From Nevskia sp. (GTDB taxonomy: Bacteria; Pseudomonadota; Gammaproteobacteria; Nevskiales; Nevskiaceae), in contig JAUXYM010000082.1 of NCBI GenBank assembly GCA_030694365.1, positions 62,001 to 126,000 on the forward strand: 64,000 nucleotides of DNA, given 5' to 3'. Below are positions 31,692-41,971 of the stretch, piece after piece. Position numbers and translations under genes: made by a program. The notes below the pieces were generated by a model. That model was not told where the DNA came from. It searched no databases and saw only the letters and a program-made list of their open reading frames with translations. Within the stretch, counting starts at the first letter, position 1. Each line of letters begins with the position of its first letter.

Positions 31692-32538
31692 GAGCGGTGA
31701 CCGGCAGATGGCGCGCCTGCACGGCGCGTATCCGATCGACCTCGCCGAGCAGCGTCGCCAGTGGCGGTAGATTGAAATCCCGTTCCAGCAAGGTCGGCAC
31801 CGGGCCAAGCTTGGCGCAGGCCTGCGCGAGCAGCGCCCAGACCGGCTCGATCACGTCGGCACCGTGGGTGTCGATGCACAGCGCAGCCGTTTCGGCGTGA
31901 TGGCCGGCGATGTGGATGTAGCGCACGCGGGCCAGCGGCAGGCCGTCGAGAAAAGCGGCGGCGTCATAGCCGTGATTGATGCTGTTGACGTGGATGTTGT
32001 TGACGTCGAGCAGCAGATCGCAGTCCGCTTCTTCGACCACCGCGTTGATGAAGGCCAGCTCGCTGATCCGCTGGCCGGGTGCCGCGTAAGTGCTGACGTT
32101 CTCGATCGCGATGCGTCGTTCGAGAAGATCCTGCACGCGGCGGATGCGGGCCGCGACATGCGCCACTGCTTCCTCGGTGTGGGGGATCGGCATCAGGTCA
32201 TAGAGTTGGCCGCGCGCGTCGCTGCAGTAGCTCAGGTGCTCGCTGTAGTCGGCGATGCGGTGCTCGTCGAGAAAGCGTTTCAGCGCCAGCACGAATGGTT
32301 CGTCGAGCGCTGCCGTCCCGCCCAGCGACAGGCTCAAGCCGTGGGCGGCCAAGGGATAACGTTCGCTCAGTGCCCGGAACTGCCGGCCGAATTTCCCGCC
32401 CAGCTGCAGCCAGTTTTCCGGGGCGATCTCGAGGAAATCGATTGCGCCCGGCGCCAGTTCCGCGATTGGCCCGAGCAGCGCGCGGCGCAGGCCGAGGCCC
32501 GCCCCGCGCACCGCAGCGACGGCAGTGGTCGGCATCAA
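31684..32538 (-). CDS. DUF692/MNIO family protein (HvfB-like multinuclear non-heme iron oxidase)
   Basis: [40 protein letters not shown]-like segment, [25 protein letters not shown]. Confidence 0.93.
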   Translation of the reverse strand: MMPTTAVAAVRGAGLGLRRALLGPIAELAPGAIDFLEIAPENWLQLGGKFGRQFRALSERYPLAAHGLSLSLGGTAALDEPFVLALKRFLDEHRIADYSEHLSYCSDARGQLYDLMPIPHTEEAVAHVAARIRRVQDLLERRIAIENVSTYAAPGQRISELAFINAVVEEADCDLLLDVNNIHVNSINHGYDAAAFLDGLPLARVRYIHIAGHHAETAALCIDTHGADVIEPVWALLAQACAKLGPVPTLLERDFNLPPLATLLGEVDRIRAVQARHLPVTARG

Positions 32539-32562
32539 GCCGTGGCTTCGTTCGGCGGCGGC

Positions 32563-32838
32563 TTACTTTGGCTTGGCTGCGCTGAGCTTGGCCTTGTCGG
32601 CGGCGGCCTTGGCGTCGGCTTCCTTGGTGCTCGCAGCGGTCGGCTTTGCCTTCATGTCGGCACCGCAGCCACCTTCGCCGCAGGCATGCTCGCCGGCCTT
32701 GTCGCCGATCGAAGCGAGCATGTAGCCGCTGGTCAGATCGCTGGCGACGAACAGCTCGTAGGCCTGCGCCGCACCGCCGATCACGAATGCCGCACCAAGG
32801 GCAATGGCCAAGGGCTTGCGCTTGTTGGTGATGCTCAT
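32563..32838 (-). CDS. HvfA-like/bufferin-type RiPP precursor peptide
   Basis: Signal peptide, DLTSGYMLA segment, EHACGEGGCGAD core-like motif, immediately upstream of the MNIO gene. Confidence 0.85.
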   Translation of the reverse strand: MSITNKRKPLAIALGAAFVIGGAAQAYELFVASDLTSGYMLASIGDKAGEHACGEGGCGADMKAKPTAASTKEADAKAAADKAKLSAAKPK

Positions 32839-33045
32839 CTGTTTGCTCCTGTCTTGAACGGGCCCGCGAAGGGCTTGGCGGGGAATGTTGGCGGATGTCG
32901 AACTTTACCGGCTCGCGCTGGCGATCGGCGTTACGGCCGGCGATCAACGATGGATTTCGCAAGGCCTTTCGACCTGCGGCCGATTTCCTATACTGCCGCT
33001 GTCGACCCACGCCGCTCCGGCATCGGCGGCGCAAGAGTCATCCCC

Positions 33046-33966
33046 ATGCTTGATCGCTCGGCCGAAGCCGCGTTTGCCGCCGTGCTCGGCGCTCACCAGT
33101 TGCGCGCCTACATCAGCGACAACCCGCACTATTGCGGCAGCTTCATCGAGGCCGAACGCGCCCTGCCGCACGGCATGTTCCATCTGATCGACGAAGGCGA
33201 ATGCCAGGTCGATTTCGCCCGCACCGGCACTTCGCTCCTGCTGCATTCCGGCGATCTGGTGATGTTCCCGCATGGTGCCGCGCACACCCTGCGCAGCCCG
33301 CCGGATACCGATGCCGGCCCGGAGGCGAATCGCTTCACCTCGATCCTGTGCGGCGAATTCGAATTCGCCACCGGCAGCCGCAATCCGATTCTCGACGCGT
33401 TGCCGGATTGGATCGTGGTCCGCGAAGCCGACAGCCAGCAGCAATTCCGCCATCTGGCCCGGCTGATGGCCCACGAGGCTCGCCAGGAATCCTTCGGCCG
33501 GCAACTGGTGCTCGACAAGCTCGCCGACGCGCTGTTCGTCATGGCGCTGCGCCAGCACATCGCCAGCAGCAACGAGCGGCGCGGCCTGATTGCCGCGCTG
33601 ATCGACCCGCGCATGGCCCGCGTGCTGGAAGCGATGCACGCCGCACCCGGCCGTGCCTGGACGGTGGCCATGCTCGCCGAACTCGCCCATCAATCGCGGA
33701 CGGCGTTTGCGCAGCACTTCAACGAAGTGCTCGGCGTCAGCCCCTATCAGTACCTCACCGAGTGGCGCATGGCCGAAGCGCTGCGCCTGCTCGCTGATCC
33801 GAAATCCTCCGCCGCCACCATCGCCGAAAAGCTCGGCTACCAGACCGAAGCGGCGTTCCGCCGCGCCTTCAAGAAGATTCACGGCTACGGCCCTGGCCGC
33901 GCTCGCCGAGCCGCGCGCAGCGCCCAGATCGACGCCGTGCCGAGTGCCGCCGCCGTCAACGGCTGA
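33046..33966 (+). CDS. AraC family transcriptional regulator with cupin N-terminus
   Basis: Cupin-like N-terminal; WTVAMLAELAHQSRTAFAQHFNEVLGVSPYQYLTEWRMAEALRLL HTH. Confidence 0.93.
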   Translation: MLDRSAEAAFAAVLGAHQLRAYISDNPHYCGSFIEAERALPHGMFHLIDEGECQVDFARTGTSLLLHSGDLVMFPHGAAHTLRSPPDTDAGPEANRFTSILCGEFEFATGSRNPILDALPDWIVVREADSQQQFRHLARLMAHEARQESFGRQLVLDKLADALFVMALRQHIASSNERRGLIAALIDPRMARVLEAMHAAPGRAWTVAMLAELAHQSRTAFAQHFNEVLGVSPYQYLTEWRMAEALRLLADPKSSAATIAEKLGYQTEAAFRRAFKKIHGYGPGRARRAARSAQIDAVPSAAAVNG

Positions 33967-34033
33967 ACCGAGTCGAAGTCGCACCGGAAACCGGCCCGGA
34001 CGCTGGCACAATACGGCTGCAATCTGCGCATAC

Positions 34034-34110
<77 letters not shown>

Positions 34111-34134
34111 TTAAAACCAAGAGCTTGCGAGGCT

Positions 34135-35151
34135 TTAAGCGACCAAGCGAAGCGGTGACTGTGACGGAAACGTGCCATCAATGCGGCACGCTGCGACACG
34201 GAGATGATCGGCGGCCAGATGCGCATACCGCATGACCATCTCGTACGACGACCAACCCCCTAGCTCCATCAGCTCCTGAAGGCTGGTACCGCTTTGCACA
34301 TGCCACGACGCCCAAGTGTGTCGCAGATCGTGCCAACGGAAGTCGTCGATGCCTGCCGTCGCCAGCGCGTCCTTCCAGCGCTTCGTGCAGCAGACCTTGT
34401 TCGGCTTCCCCCGGTACGTGAAGACGAAGACCTCGCGAATTCCGAGGCGACCCCGCAACACGCTCAAGGCGTCCTGGTTCAACGGTACAGCGATGGCCTT
34501 ACCGGCCTTTGCTTCGTCTGGATGAATCCACGCCACCCTGCGAACAAGATCAACCTGATCCCAATGCAGCAACGACACGTTGCGCTGGCGTAGGCCGCAA
34601 GCAAGTGAAAAAGTCGCCATATCCCGCAGGTGCCGAGGCAGCGCTTCAAGTAGTCGCCCCGCCTCATCCCGCGTGATCCAACGAACTCGCCGCTTTGCTT
34701 CCCTGTAGAGGCGGACTTTCGGAATATGGTTGACCCATTCCCAATCGTCCCGCGCCCTCCGCAGGATCGAGCGGATCAAAGCTAGGTAACGATTGGCATT
34801 GCTCGCGCTTGAATCACGCGCCTTGCGTTCGCCAATCCTGTCGATTTCTCCCCGTGTAACCTGGCTCAACATCAGGTTGCCCAGGAAGAAATCCAGCCAC
34901 CGCAGCTTTTCAATATCCCGCTCGTGCATTCGCTTGTGACTCGTTTCCTTCAACCACCGAACGGCGGCTTCCTTCCAGGAGCGATCTGGTTTGACGCCGA
35001 GGCGCTGTTCCTCCCAACAGCGAACCTTCAATCGGTCGTGTAGCTCCTGCGCCTGCTGCTGGTCGTGAGTCCCAGAAGACTCGCGTACTCGGCGTCCATT
35101 CGGGGTAGTGAAGTCGATCCACCAGACATCACCGCGTTTGAAGACTCCCAT
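34135..35151 (-). CDS. tyrosine recombinase / site-specific integrase
   Basis: SLACGLRQRNVSLLHW, FRWHDLRHTWASWHVQSGTSLQELMELGGWSSYEMVMRYAH catalytic R-H-R-H-Y. Confidence 0.95.
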   Translation of the reverse strand: MGVFKRGDVWWIDFTTPNGRRVRESSGTHDQQQAQELHDRLKVRCWEEQRLGVKPDRSWKEAAVRWLKETSHKRMHERDIEKLRWLDFFLGNLMLSQVTRGEIDRIGERKARDSSASNANRYLALIRSILRRARDDWEWVNHIPKVRLYREAKRRVRWITRDEAGRLLEALPRHLRDMATFSLACGLRQRNVSLLHWDQVDLVRRVAWIHPDEAKAGKAIAVPLNQDALSVLRGRLGIREVFVFTYRGKPNKVCCTKRWKDALATAGIDDFRWHDLRHTWASWHVQSGTSLQELMELGGWSSYEMVMRYAHLAADHLRVAACRIDGTFPSQSPLRLVA

Positions 35152-35571
35152 GTAGTACCTCCTACGTTGGAGCCACTTAGCGGCGCTTGCCGAGGACCAG
35201 CGTAAAGCCGGTCCAGGTAGGCTTGGTCACGGTTCTTGGAATGGCGAGGGTGAGTGGACTTGCCGCCGTTGCCGAGGACCGCTTTCACCGCTAGGCGGTC
35301 TCGCGCCGGACGGCGCCGGAAACCGGTAGAGCGCAACGACCGCGCCACCCGAACGGCCACGCACCGCCCCGCCTGACGGCTTCCGCGCAGGCGTTCCAAG
35401 CCATTGATGGAAATAATGTTATTTCAAGAACCAGCGCTCGGCCGCAGGCCTGAAGCAAGGGCCCGTTGGCGATGCTCGGGCCGCGGCTGTTGATCGCCGA
35501 GCAGCGGATGCCAGCAGGCTGCTGCGTAGCCAGCAACCGGCCGCCGGCGCGCGCCGACGGCTGGGAACCAC

Positions 35572-36012
35572 TCAGGCGATCGTCAGCTTCACATCGACAT
35601 TGCCGCGCGTCGCGTTCGAATACGGGCAGACGACGTGCGCGGCGTCGACCAGCGCTTTCGCTTCCGCCGCATCGAGGCCGGGAATGGTCACCGTCAGTTC
35701 GGCGGTGATCGCGAAGCCGGTGGCCGTCGGGCCGATGCCGATCGCGGCGGCCACCTGGGTGTCGGCCGGCAGCGTTTTCTTGCTCTTGCCGGCGACGAAC
35801 TTCAGCGCGCCCAGGAAGCAGGCCGAATAACCGGCGGCGAACAACTGCTCCGGATTGCTGCCGCCAGCGCCGCTACTGGGGCCGGGGCCGCCCATTTCCT
35901 TGGGCACCACCAGCTTTACGTCGAGCACGCCGTCATCGCTGCGGGCATGGCCATCACGGCCTCCGGTGGCATGGGCGTGGGCGGTGTAGACCACTTTGTC
36001 AGGTGCGCTCAT
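35572..36012 (-). CDS. ohr: organic hydroperoxide resistance protein (Ohr/OsmC family)
   Basis: [61 protein letters not shown]. Confidence 0.93.
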   Translation of the reverse strand: MSAPDKVVYTAHAHATGGRDGHARSDDGVLDVKLVVPKEMGGPGPSSGAGGSNPEQLFAAGYSACFLGALKFVAGKSKKTLPADTQVAAAIGIGPTATGFAITAELTVTIPGLDAAEAKALVDAAHVVCPYSNATRGNVDVKLTIA

Positions 36013-36285
36013 CGTTTTTGTTCCTTCATTGAAAGCAGGGAATTCCTGCGGAGGATCGGAGGTTTTGCCGCTACTCCGACCCTCGATCCGGCTGTTGGTT
36101 TCGATCGATCGCGTCGGCTTCGTAAAGGTCTGGAGTCTGGCTGTGTCGCGGGCAGGGCCGCTGCCCATTCGCCGTCCATCGGTCATAAACGGCATAATTC
36201 GCCGCCCAAAAAGCAAATCCAAAGCAAGCCTGCACGCAAGCCGCCGCTCCGGCAGAACTCCAACCCGAACAACAGGACCTCCTCC

Positions 36286-37275
36286 ATGAAGAAGCCCGTC
36301 AAGGTCGCCATTACCGGCGCCGCCGGCCAGATTGCCTATTCGCTGATTTTCCGCGTCGCCTCCGGTTCGATGCTCGGCCCGGATCAGCCGGTCATCCTGC
36401 AGTTGCTGGAAGTGCCGGTGCCGGAAGTGCTCGAAAAGCTCAAGGGCACGATCATGGAAGTCGAGGACTGCGCGTTCCCGCTAGTTCACAGCATCGAACT
36501 GCATTCGGACCCGATGACCGGTTTCGAAGGCACGGATTACGCCCTCCTCGTCGGTGCCCGTCCGCGTGGCCCGGGCATGGAGCGCAAGGATCTGCTGACC
36601 GCCAACGGCGGCATCTTCGGTCCGCAGGGCAAGGCCTTGGCCGCCAAGGCTTCGAAGAACGTCAAGGTGCTGGTGGTCGGCAACCCGGCAAACACCAATG
36701 CGCTGATCGCCGCGACCGCCGCTGCCAAGGGCGGCCTCGACCCGAAGCAGATCCACGCCATGGTCCGCCTCGACCACAACCGCGCCGTGTCGCAGCTGTC
36801 ATCGAAGACTGGCGTCCATGGCAATGACATCGACCAGGTGATCATCTGGGGCAACCACAGCTCGACCCAGTACCCGGACGTCAGCCATTGCAGCATCGGC
36901 GGCAAGCCGGCGATGAGCCTGGTCGACCTGGCCTGGTGCGAGAAGGACTTCATCCCGGTGGTGCAGCAGCGCGGCGCGGCAATCATCAAGGCCCGCGGCC
37001 TGTCGTCGGCCGCCTCGGCTGCCTCGGCTGCCGTCGACCACATGCGCGACTGGGCGCTGGGCTCGAACGGCAAGTGGGTGTCGATGGGCGTGCCCTCGGA
37101 CGGCAGCTACGGCATCGCTCCGGGCATCGTTTACGGCTATCCCTGCATCTGCAAGGACGGTGGCTACGAGATCGTCCAGGGTCTGTCGGTCGATGAGTTC
37201 TCGCGCGGCAAGATGAGCATCACCGAAAACGAGCTGCGTGAAGAACGCGCCGCCGTCGAAGAGCTGCTGAACTAA
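36286..37275 (+). CDS. mdh: malate dehydrogenase
   Basis: [21 protein letters not shown]...[11 protein letters not shown]...[14 protein letters not shown]. Confidence 0.97.
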   Translation: MKKPVKVAITGAAGQIAYSLIFRVASGSMLGPDQPVILQLLEVPVPEVLEKLKGTIMEVEDCAFPLVHSIELHSDPMTGFEGTDYALLVGARPRGPGMERKDLLTANGGIFGPQGKALAAKASKNVKVLVVGNPANTNALIAATAAAKGGLDPKQIHAMVRLDHNRAVSQLSSKTGVHGNDIDQVIIWGNHSSTQYPDVSHCSIGGKPAMSLVDLAWCEKDFIPVVQQRGAAIIKARGLSSAASAASAAVDHMRDWALGSNGKWVSMGVPSDGSYGIAPGIVYGYPCICKDGGYEIVQGLSVDEFSRGKMSITENELREERAAVEELLN

Positions 37276-37408
37276 GCGAGGCCGTTGCAGGTCAGTCGGC
37301 GAAGACACTCGCTGTGCTGGCCTGCCAGTGAACCCGCGCGCCGCCTCACGTCAACCGACGTGGCGGCGCGCGGCCCCTTGGATGCGCCCTATCCGGACAA
37401 TCAGACCC

Positions 37409-37846
37409 ATGAAGCCCATGAAATTTGCCGCAGCCTGTTCCGTCACCTTGCTGATGACCGCGCTGGCACTGCCGGCCTCGGCTTTCGAGCTGAAGGTGAA
37501 GAGCGAGAATCCGCAGCTCGGCGAAGCGGCCGTGCGCTCGGCGGTCGGCGCGATCGCCGGCGAGATCGGTCAGAACATTCCCGAAGACGCCAACATCAAG
37601 GTCTACGTCTACACCAAGGCGCTCGATTCGAAGATCACCGGCCAGATGATCTATTTCCACCGCGTGCAGCTGACCAAAGCGGTCAGCGGCGGCCAGCCGT
37701 ACCCGGTCAGCGCCTGGCTGCCGGTCAAGACCGTGGAGCGTTTCGGCGTCGATGGTCCCGAGCAGATTCGCGCGCAGCTCGATGCCGCCCTGCGTGATTT
37801 CTTCACCGAGATGAAGTCGATCAGCCCGCAGAAAGGCTTCCAGTAA
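37409..37846 (+). CDS. hypothetical periplasmic protein
   Basis: Cleavable signal peptide (LLMTALALPASAFE), 145 aa. Confidence 0.65.
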   Translation: MKPMKFAAACSVTLLMTALALPASAFELKVKSENPQLGEAAVRSAVGAIAGEIGQNIPEDANIKVYVYTKALDSKITGQMIYFHRVQLTKAVSGGQPYPVSAWLPVKTVERFGVDGPEQIRAQLDAALRDFFTEMKSISPQKGFQ

Positions 37847-37891
37847 GCCCGCTGTACCGTCCTACACGGCAGCGGTAGCGACCGGAGCCTT

Positions 37892-38866
37892 ATGCAGATC
37901 TACCAGCTGAATCGTCAGGGCGAAGTTCCGAAGCGCATCGATCACGTCGACCAGCTGCCGGCGGAGGGCTTCATCTGGCTCGACTTCACCCGCAGCGATG
38001 CCGCCGACTGGCCGATGTGGGCGCAGAAGCTGAGTGGCGGGAAGGTGCACGACGCCCACGTCACCGACAGCTTCAACGCTGATCACCCCTCGTACTTCGA
38101 CGGCACCGAGGATTACGACATGCTGATCTTCCGGGGCCTGACGCCGGAAGCCTGCGAGTCGACCAGCAACCTGATCGTCACCAAATCGGCGGCGTTCTTC
38201 ATGTTCGACCGCCTGCTGATCACCGTTCACGCCGCCCAGAACGTGTCGTTCCAGTGCGTCAAGGAGAAGTTCTGCGAGACCAAGCTGCGCTTCCCGTCGA
38301 CGCCGATCGGCCTGGTGCACAGCATTCTCGACATCATGGTCGACCGCTACCTGATGATCGTCGACGAGCTCGAAGACCGGCTCGAAAAGCTCCAGGACGC
38401 GCTGCTCGATCCGAAAGACCCGTTCGACGACTGGCAGGAACTGCTCAACTACCGCAAGCAGGCGCATCAGTTCGAACTGCTCTGCGAACACAACCTGCAG
38501 ACCATCGGCACCTGGCGTCGCCGGATGCGCGTGGAGCTGACCGAGAACCAGCGCGTGCGGCTCGATGATCTGGTCGAGCATTTGACTCGCGTGCAGGTGC
38601 ATGGCGATGCGCTGCAGAAGGATGTCGAAGTGGCGGTGCAACTCCACTTCGCGTCGATGAGTCACCGCACCAACGAGATCGTCCGCACGCTGACCGCGGT
38701 ATCGATCGTGTTCTTCCCGCTGACCCTGATCACCGGCCTCTACGGCATGAATTTCGACAACATGCCGGAGCTGCACTGGAAGTATGGTTATTTCATGGTG
38801 CTGGGCGTGCTGGTGAGTCTGGGATCGGGATTGGTGTTCTGGTTGAAGCGGCGGAAGGTGTTTTGA
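37892..38866 (+). CDS. corA: CorA family magnesium/divalent cation transporter
   Basis: C-terminal YGMNF motif and two TM segments. Confidence 0.93.
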   Translation: MQIYQLNRQGEVPKRIDHVDQLPAEGFIWLDFTRSDAADWPMWAQKLSGGKVHDAHVTDSFNADHPSYFDGTEDYDMLIFRGLTPEACESTSNLIVTKSAAFFMFDRLLITVHAAQNVSFQCVKEKFCETKLRFPSTPIGLVHSILDIMVDRYLMIVDELEDRLEKLQDALLDPKDPFDDWQELLNYRKQAHQFELLCEHNLQTIGTWRRRMRVELTENQRVRLDDLVEHLTRVQVHGDALQKDVEVAVQLHFASMSHRTNEIVRTLTAVSIVFFPLTLITGLYGMNFDNMPELHWKYGYFMVLGVLVSLGSGLVFWLKRRKVF

Positions 38867-38893
38867 GGCTCTGAAATCGATTCGATACCTAGT

Positions 38894-39024
38894 CCAAGGG
38901 CGGGATAGCCGCGCTTTTTGCAGCGTATCCCGTCAGGTTTGCAAAAGGCCACCGATCGACACCGTCGCGTGTTCCGCCATTCCGGCTGGCGGGATACGCG
39001 GTGAAGACGCTATCCCGCCCTTGG
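38894..39024. repeat. REPIN-like inverted repeat doublet (copy 2)
   Basis: Left CCAAGGGCGGGATAGC...CGTATCCCGTCAG and right (reverse complement) CCAAGGGCGGGATAGC...CGTATCCCGCCAG. Confidence 0.8.
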
Positions 39025-39027
39025 TTT

Positions 39028-41022
39028 TTACCAGTGCTCACCCTTGAAGACATTGGCGAACACCACCTGTTCGAGGGTCGGCTTGTCGGCCTTCGAGTCC
39101 TTGTCCTTCGAGCCGCGCGCGGCGGTCGATGACGGGAACAGCTGGAAGCCTTTCGACAGGATGTAGTCGTTGACCTTCGGCCAGATCGCGTAGCTCACTG
39201 CGGCAGCGGTGCCCAGGGTCGTGGCGATCGACTTCGGTTCGTCGAGGATCGCCTTGATCACGGTGTCGGCGGCGTCGTCCGGGGACCAGGTCGGCACATA
39301 GCTGTAGATCTTGGTCGGCGCGATCATCGGCGTGCGCACCAGCGGCATGTAGATCACCGTGGTGCGGATGTTGCTGCCTTTCACTTCGGCCGACAGGCAG
39401 CGGGTGAAGGCATCGAGCGCGGCCTTGGAGGCGACGTAGGCCGAGAAGCGCGCCGCGTTGGCCAGCACGCCGATCGAGCTGATGTTGATGATGTGGCCGT
39501 TCTTGCGCGCGGTCATCGTCGGCAGCAGCGCCATGATCAGGCGCACCGCGCCGTAGTAGTTCAGCTCCATGGTCCGCTCGAAATCGTGAAAGCGGTCGAA
39601 GCTTTCCATCACCGCGCGGCGGATCGAGCGGCCGGCGTTGTTGATCAGGATGTCGACGTGGCCGAAGTCGCGCAGCACTTTCGCGGCCATCACGTCGATC
39701 GCTTTCATGTCGATCAGATCGCAGGGATAGACGTAGCTCTCGCCGCCGGCCTTGGCGATGATGTTCTGGGTTTCGATCAGGTTCGATTCGGTACGCGCCA
39801 CCAGAATGACGCGGGCGCCGGCAATCGCCAGGTTCTTCGCGGTGGTGAAGCCGATGCCGGACGAGGCACCGGTGACCAGGATCACCTTGCCCTTGACCTT
39901 GGCGATCAGCTCGGCGCTCGGCTCGTAGTGGATGTTGAGGAACTGCTCCCAGTACGACCACAGGTGCTTCGCGTAGTCGCGGAATTCCGGGCACTTGATG
40001 CCGGTGCCCTTGAGCGCGGCGCGGGCGTTCTTGTCGTCGAACACGGCGCGGTTGGTGATGTAGCCGAGCACCGACAGCGGCGCGCCGATCGCCTTGGCGA
40101 TCTGCTTCTTGACGCTGGCCGGCAAGGCACCGCCCATCTGGCCGCCGAACTTGCGCATCGAGGCCGGCATCGTCGGCAGCTCGAACTTCTTCTTGAAACG
40201 CGGCCCGTGGGCGGCCTTCAGGATCGACTGGATCAGGTCACCGACGCTGGGGCTGTTCGACTGCACCAGATGGAAGGTCTGGCCGTTCAGGCCGTCCTTG
40301 TGGGCGATCGCATCGAGCGCATCGGCGATGTAGTCGACCGGCGCGATCGGCACCTTGCCGCCTTCGATGCCGAGCAGCGGCAGCCACTTCGGAATCCGGT
40401 GGCTGAGTTTCTGGATGGTCTTGAAGAAGTAGTAAGGGCCGTCGATCTTGTCCATCTCGCCGGTCTTCGAATGACCGACGACCGCGCCCGGACGATAGAT
40501 CCGGAACGGCACCTTGGCTTCGTCGCGGACGATCTTCTCGGACTGGAACTTGGTCCGGAAGTACGGATGCTTGACCGGCTGGCCTTCGTCGAACATCGCT
40601 TCGGTGAAGGTGCCGACGAAATCGCCGCCAGCCACCGCCACGCTCGACACGTGATGCAGCACCACGCCGCCACCCAGGCTGTTGGCGAAGGCCACGGTGT
40701 TGCGGGTGCCTTCGTTGTTGATGCGATCGCCGGTCGCATCGTCCATGTTCATGTCGTAGACGGCGGCCAGGTGGAACACGTGTCCGACCTTGCCCTTCAG
40801 CTTCTTGAGCTCCGCGGCCGACACCAGGCCCGGGGTGGTGATGTCACCCGCGACCATCAGCAGGCGGTCGCCGGCATCGCCGTAGCGCTCCTGCAGTTGC
40901 GCGAACTTGTCTTCCGAAGACTCGCGGACCAGCACGTGGATGGTGGCGTCCGGGCGCGCCAGCAGGCGCTCGATCAGATGTTTGCCGATGAAACCGGTGG
41001 CGCCGGTGACGAAGTAATTCAT
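39028..41022 (-). CDS. two-domain SDR protein, Marinobacter-type fatty acyl-CoA reductase (alcohol-forming) homologue
   Basis: MNYFVTGATGFIGKHL N-terminal extended SDR + VILVTGASSGIGFTTAKNLA C-terminal classical SDR; matches the remembered Maqu_2220 pattern (GETGEMDK.DGPYYFFK.IQK, NNAGRSIRR...FDRFHDFERTM). Confidence 0.82.
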   Translation of the reverse strand: MNYFVTGATGFIGKHLIERLLARPDATIHVLVRESSEDKFAQLQERYGDAGDRLLMVAGDITTPGLVSAAELKKLKGKVGHVFHLAAVYDMNMDDATGDRINNEGTRNTVAFANSLGGGVVLHHVSSVAVAGGDFVGTFTEAMFDEGQPVKHPYFRTKFQSEKIVRDEAKVPFRIYRPGAVVGHSKTGEMDKIDGPYYFFKTIQKLSHRIPKWLPLLGIEGGKVPIAPVDYIADALDAIAHKDGLNGQTFHLVQSNSPSVGDLIQSILKAAHGPRFKKKFELPTMPASMRKFGGQMGGALPASVKKQIAKAIGAPLSVLGYITNRAVFDDKNARAALKGTGIKCPEFRDYAKHLWSYWEQFLNIHYEPSAELIAKVKGKVILVTGASSGIGFTTAKNLAIAGARVILVARTESNLIETQNIIAKAGGESYVYPCDLIDMKAIDVMAAKVLRDFGHVDILINNAGRSIRRAVMESFDRFHDFERTMELNYYGAVRLIMALLPTMTARKNGHIINISSIGVLANAARFSAYVASKAALDAFTRCLSAEVKGSNIRTTVIYMPLVRTPMIAPTKIYSYVPTWSPDDAADTVIKAILDEPKSIATTLGTAAAVSYAIWPKVNDYILSKGFQLFPSSTAARGSKDKDSKADKPTLEQVVFANVFKGEHW

Positions 41023-41153
41023 GTCTGCTCCTCGACCCTGAGGTCGGTGATGCGGCCCTTTCGCGGCCGCTTATGGTTGCTGTGTTTTTATCCTAAGCCC
41101 TGCGCTGGCGGGCCACTACGCTGGCCGCCAGCCTCGCAGACTTCCGTGACGGC

Positions 41154-41971
41154 TCAGCGTTTGCCGAGCCGCGCTTCAGCCTCGCGCCGAGCCAGCCGTT
41201 CGTCCTTGTCCTTGTCGCTGCCCCAGATCACTTCCGGGAACAGCAGCACCCGCAACAGGCCGATCAGCATCCAGCCGTAGCTGATGGTGAACAACAGACC
41301 GCAGAACAGGCTGATCCATTCAAAGTTGGCCGACACGAATTTGATCCCCACCAGGAAATCACGTCGGTGAGGGTGAGGCTGGCCGCGAGGCCGACCGGAA
41401 ACACCCACTGGTAGAGCTTCAGCTGGTTGAACTGCAGCGAGAACGGAATGCCGACGATGAAAAAGCTGGTGGTGAAGCCGAACAGGTGGGCATGACTGAA
41501 GGCAATGAGCTTGCCGAGCGACATCTGCTCGAAGTAGGCACTCGCCGAGCCGTGCAGGTTCAGCTGGTAGGAAATCTCCGAAGCACCGAACACGAAAGCG
41601 ATGCCGAAGATCACTACCGCCATCGCGATGCCGCGCTTCGCCGCCGGCGGGAAATTGCGCAGGTTGATGTCGATCGAATGCGAAGAGAAGGGCACCAGCC
41701 GCCAGATGATCAGGTTCAGCGCGAAGAACAACGCGGCGAGCCCGATCGGTCCACCGATGGTCCGCCAGGCAGGCTTTTCCGCTGGCAGCACGACGACTTC
41801 GGCAGCGGCAACGGGTTTGTCGCTGAAGAAGTCGAAGCCGTCCTTCGCCGGCTCCGCAGGCGCGGCTACGCTCGTTGCCGGCGTGGTGTCGGCGGCCAGC
41901 GACGGCGGACTGGCCCAATAGAAAAGACAGGCCAGTGTCAGCAGCAAGGCCGCAAGGCCTGAGCTAAGCAT
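41154..41971 (-). pseudogene. multi-TM hypothetical protein split by a -1 frameshift
   Basis: First frame ends ...LTDVISWWGSNS; the other frame continues GIKFVSANFEWISLFCGLLFTISYGWMLIGLL; join near 41347. Confidence 0.8.

Noticed and set aside
31864-33045. N-terminal part of a 700-aa plus-strand ORF
   Set aside because: Overlaps the MNIO and HvfA genes on the other strand; only the C-terminal AraC part from 33046 is real.
39493-41280. 595-aa plus-strand ORF
   Set aside because: Antisense of the acyl-CoA reductase gene; no recognisable domain.
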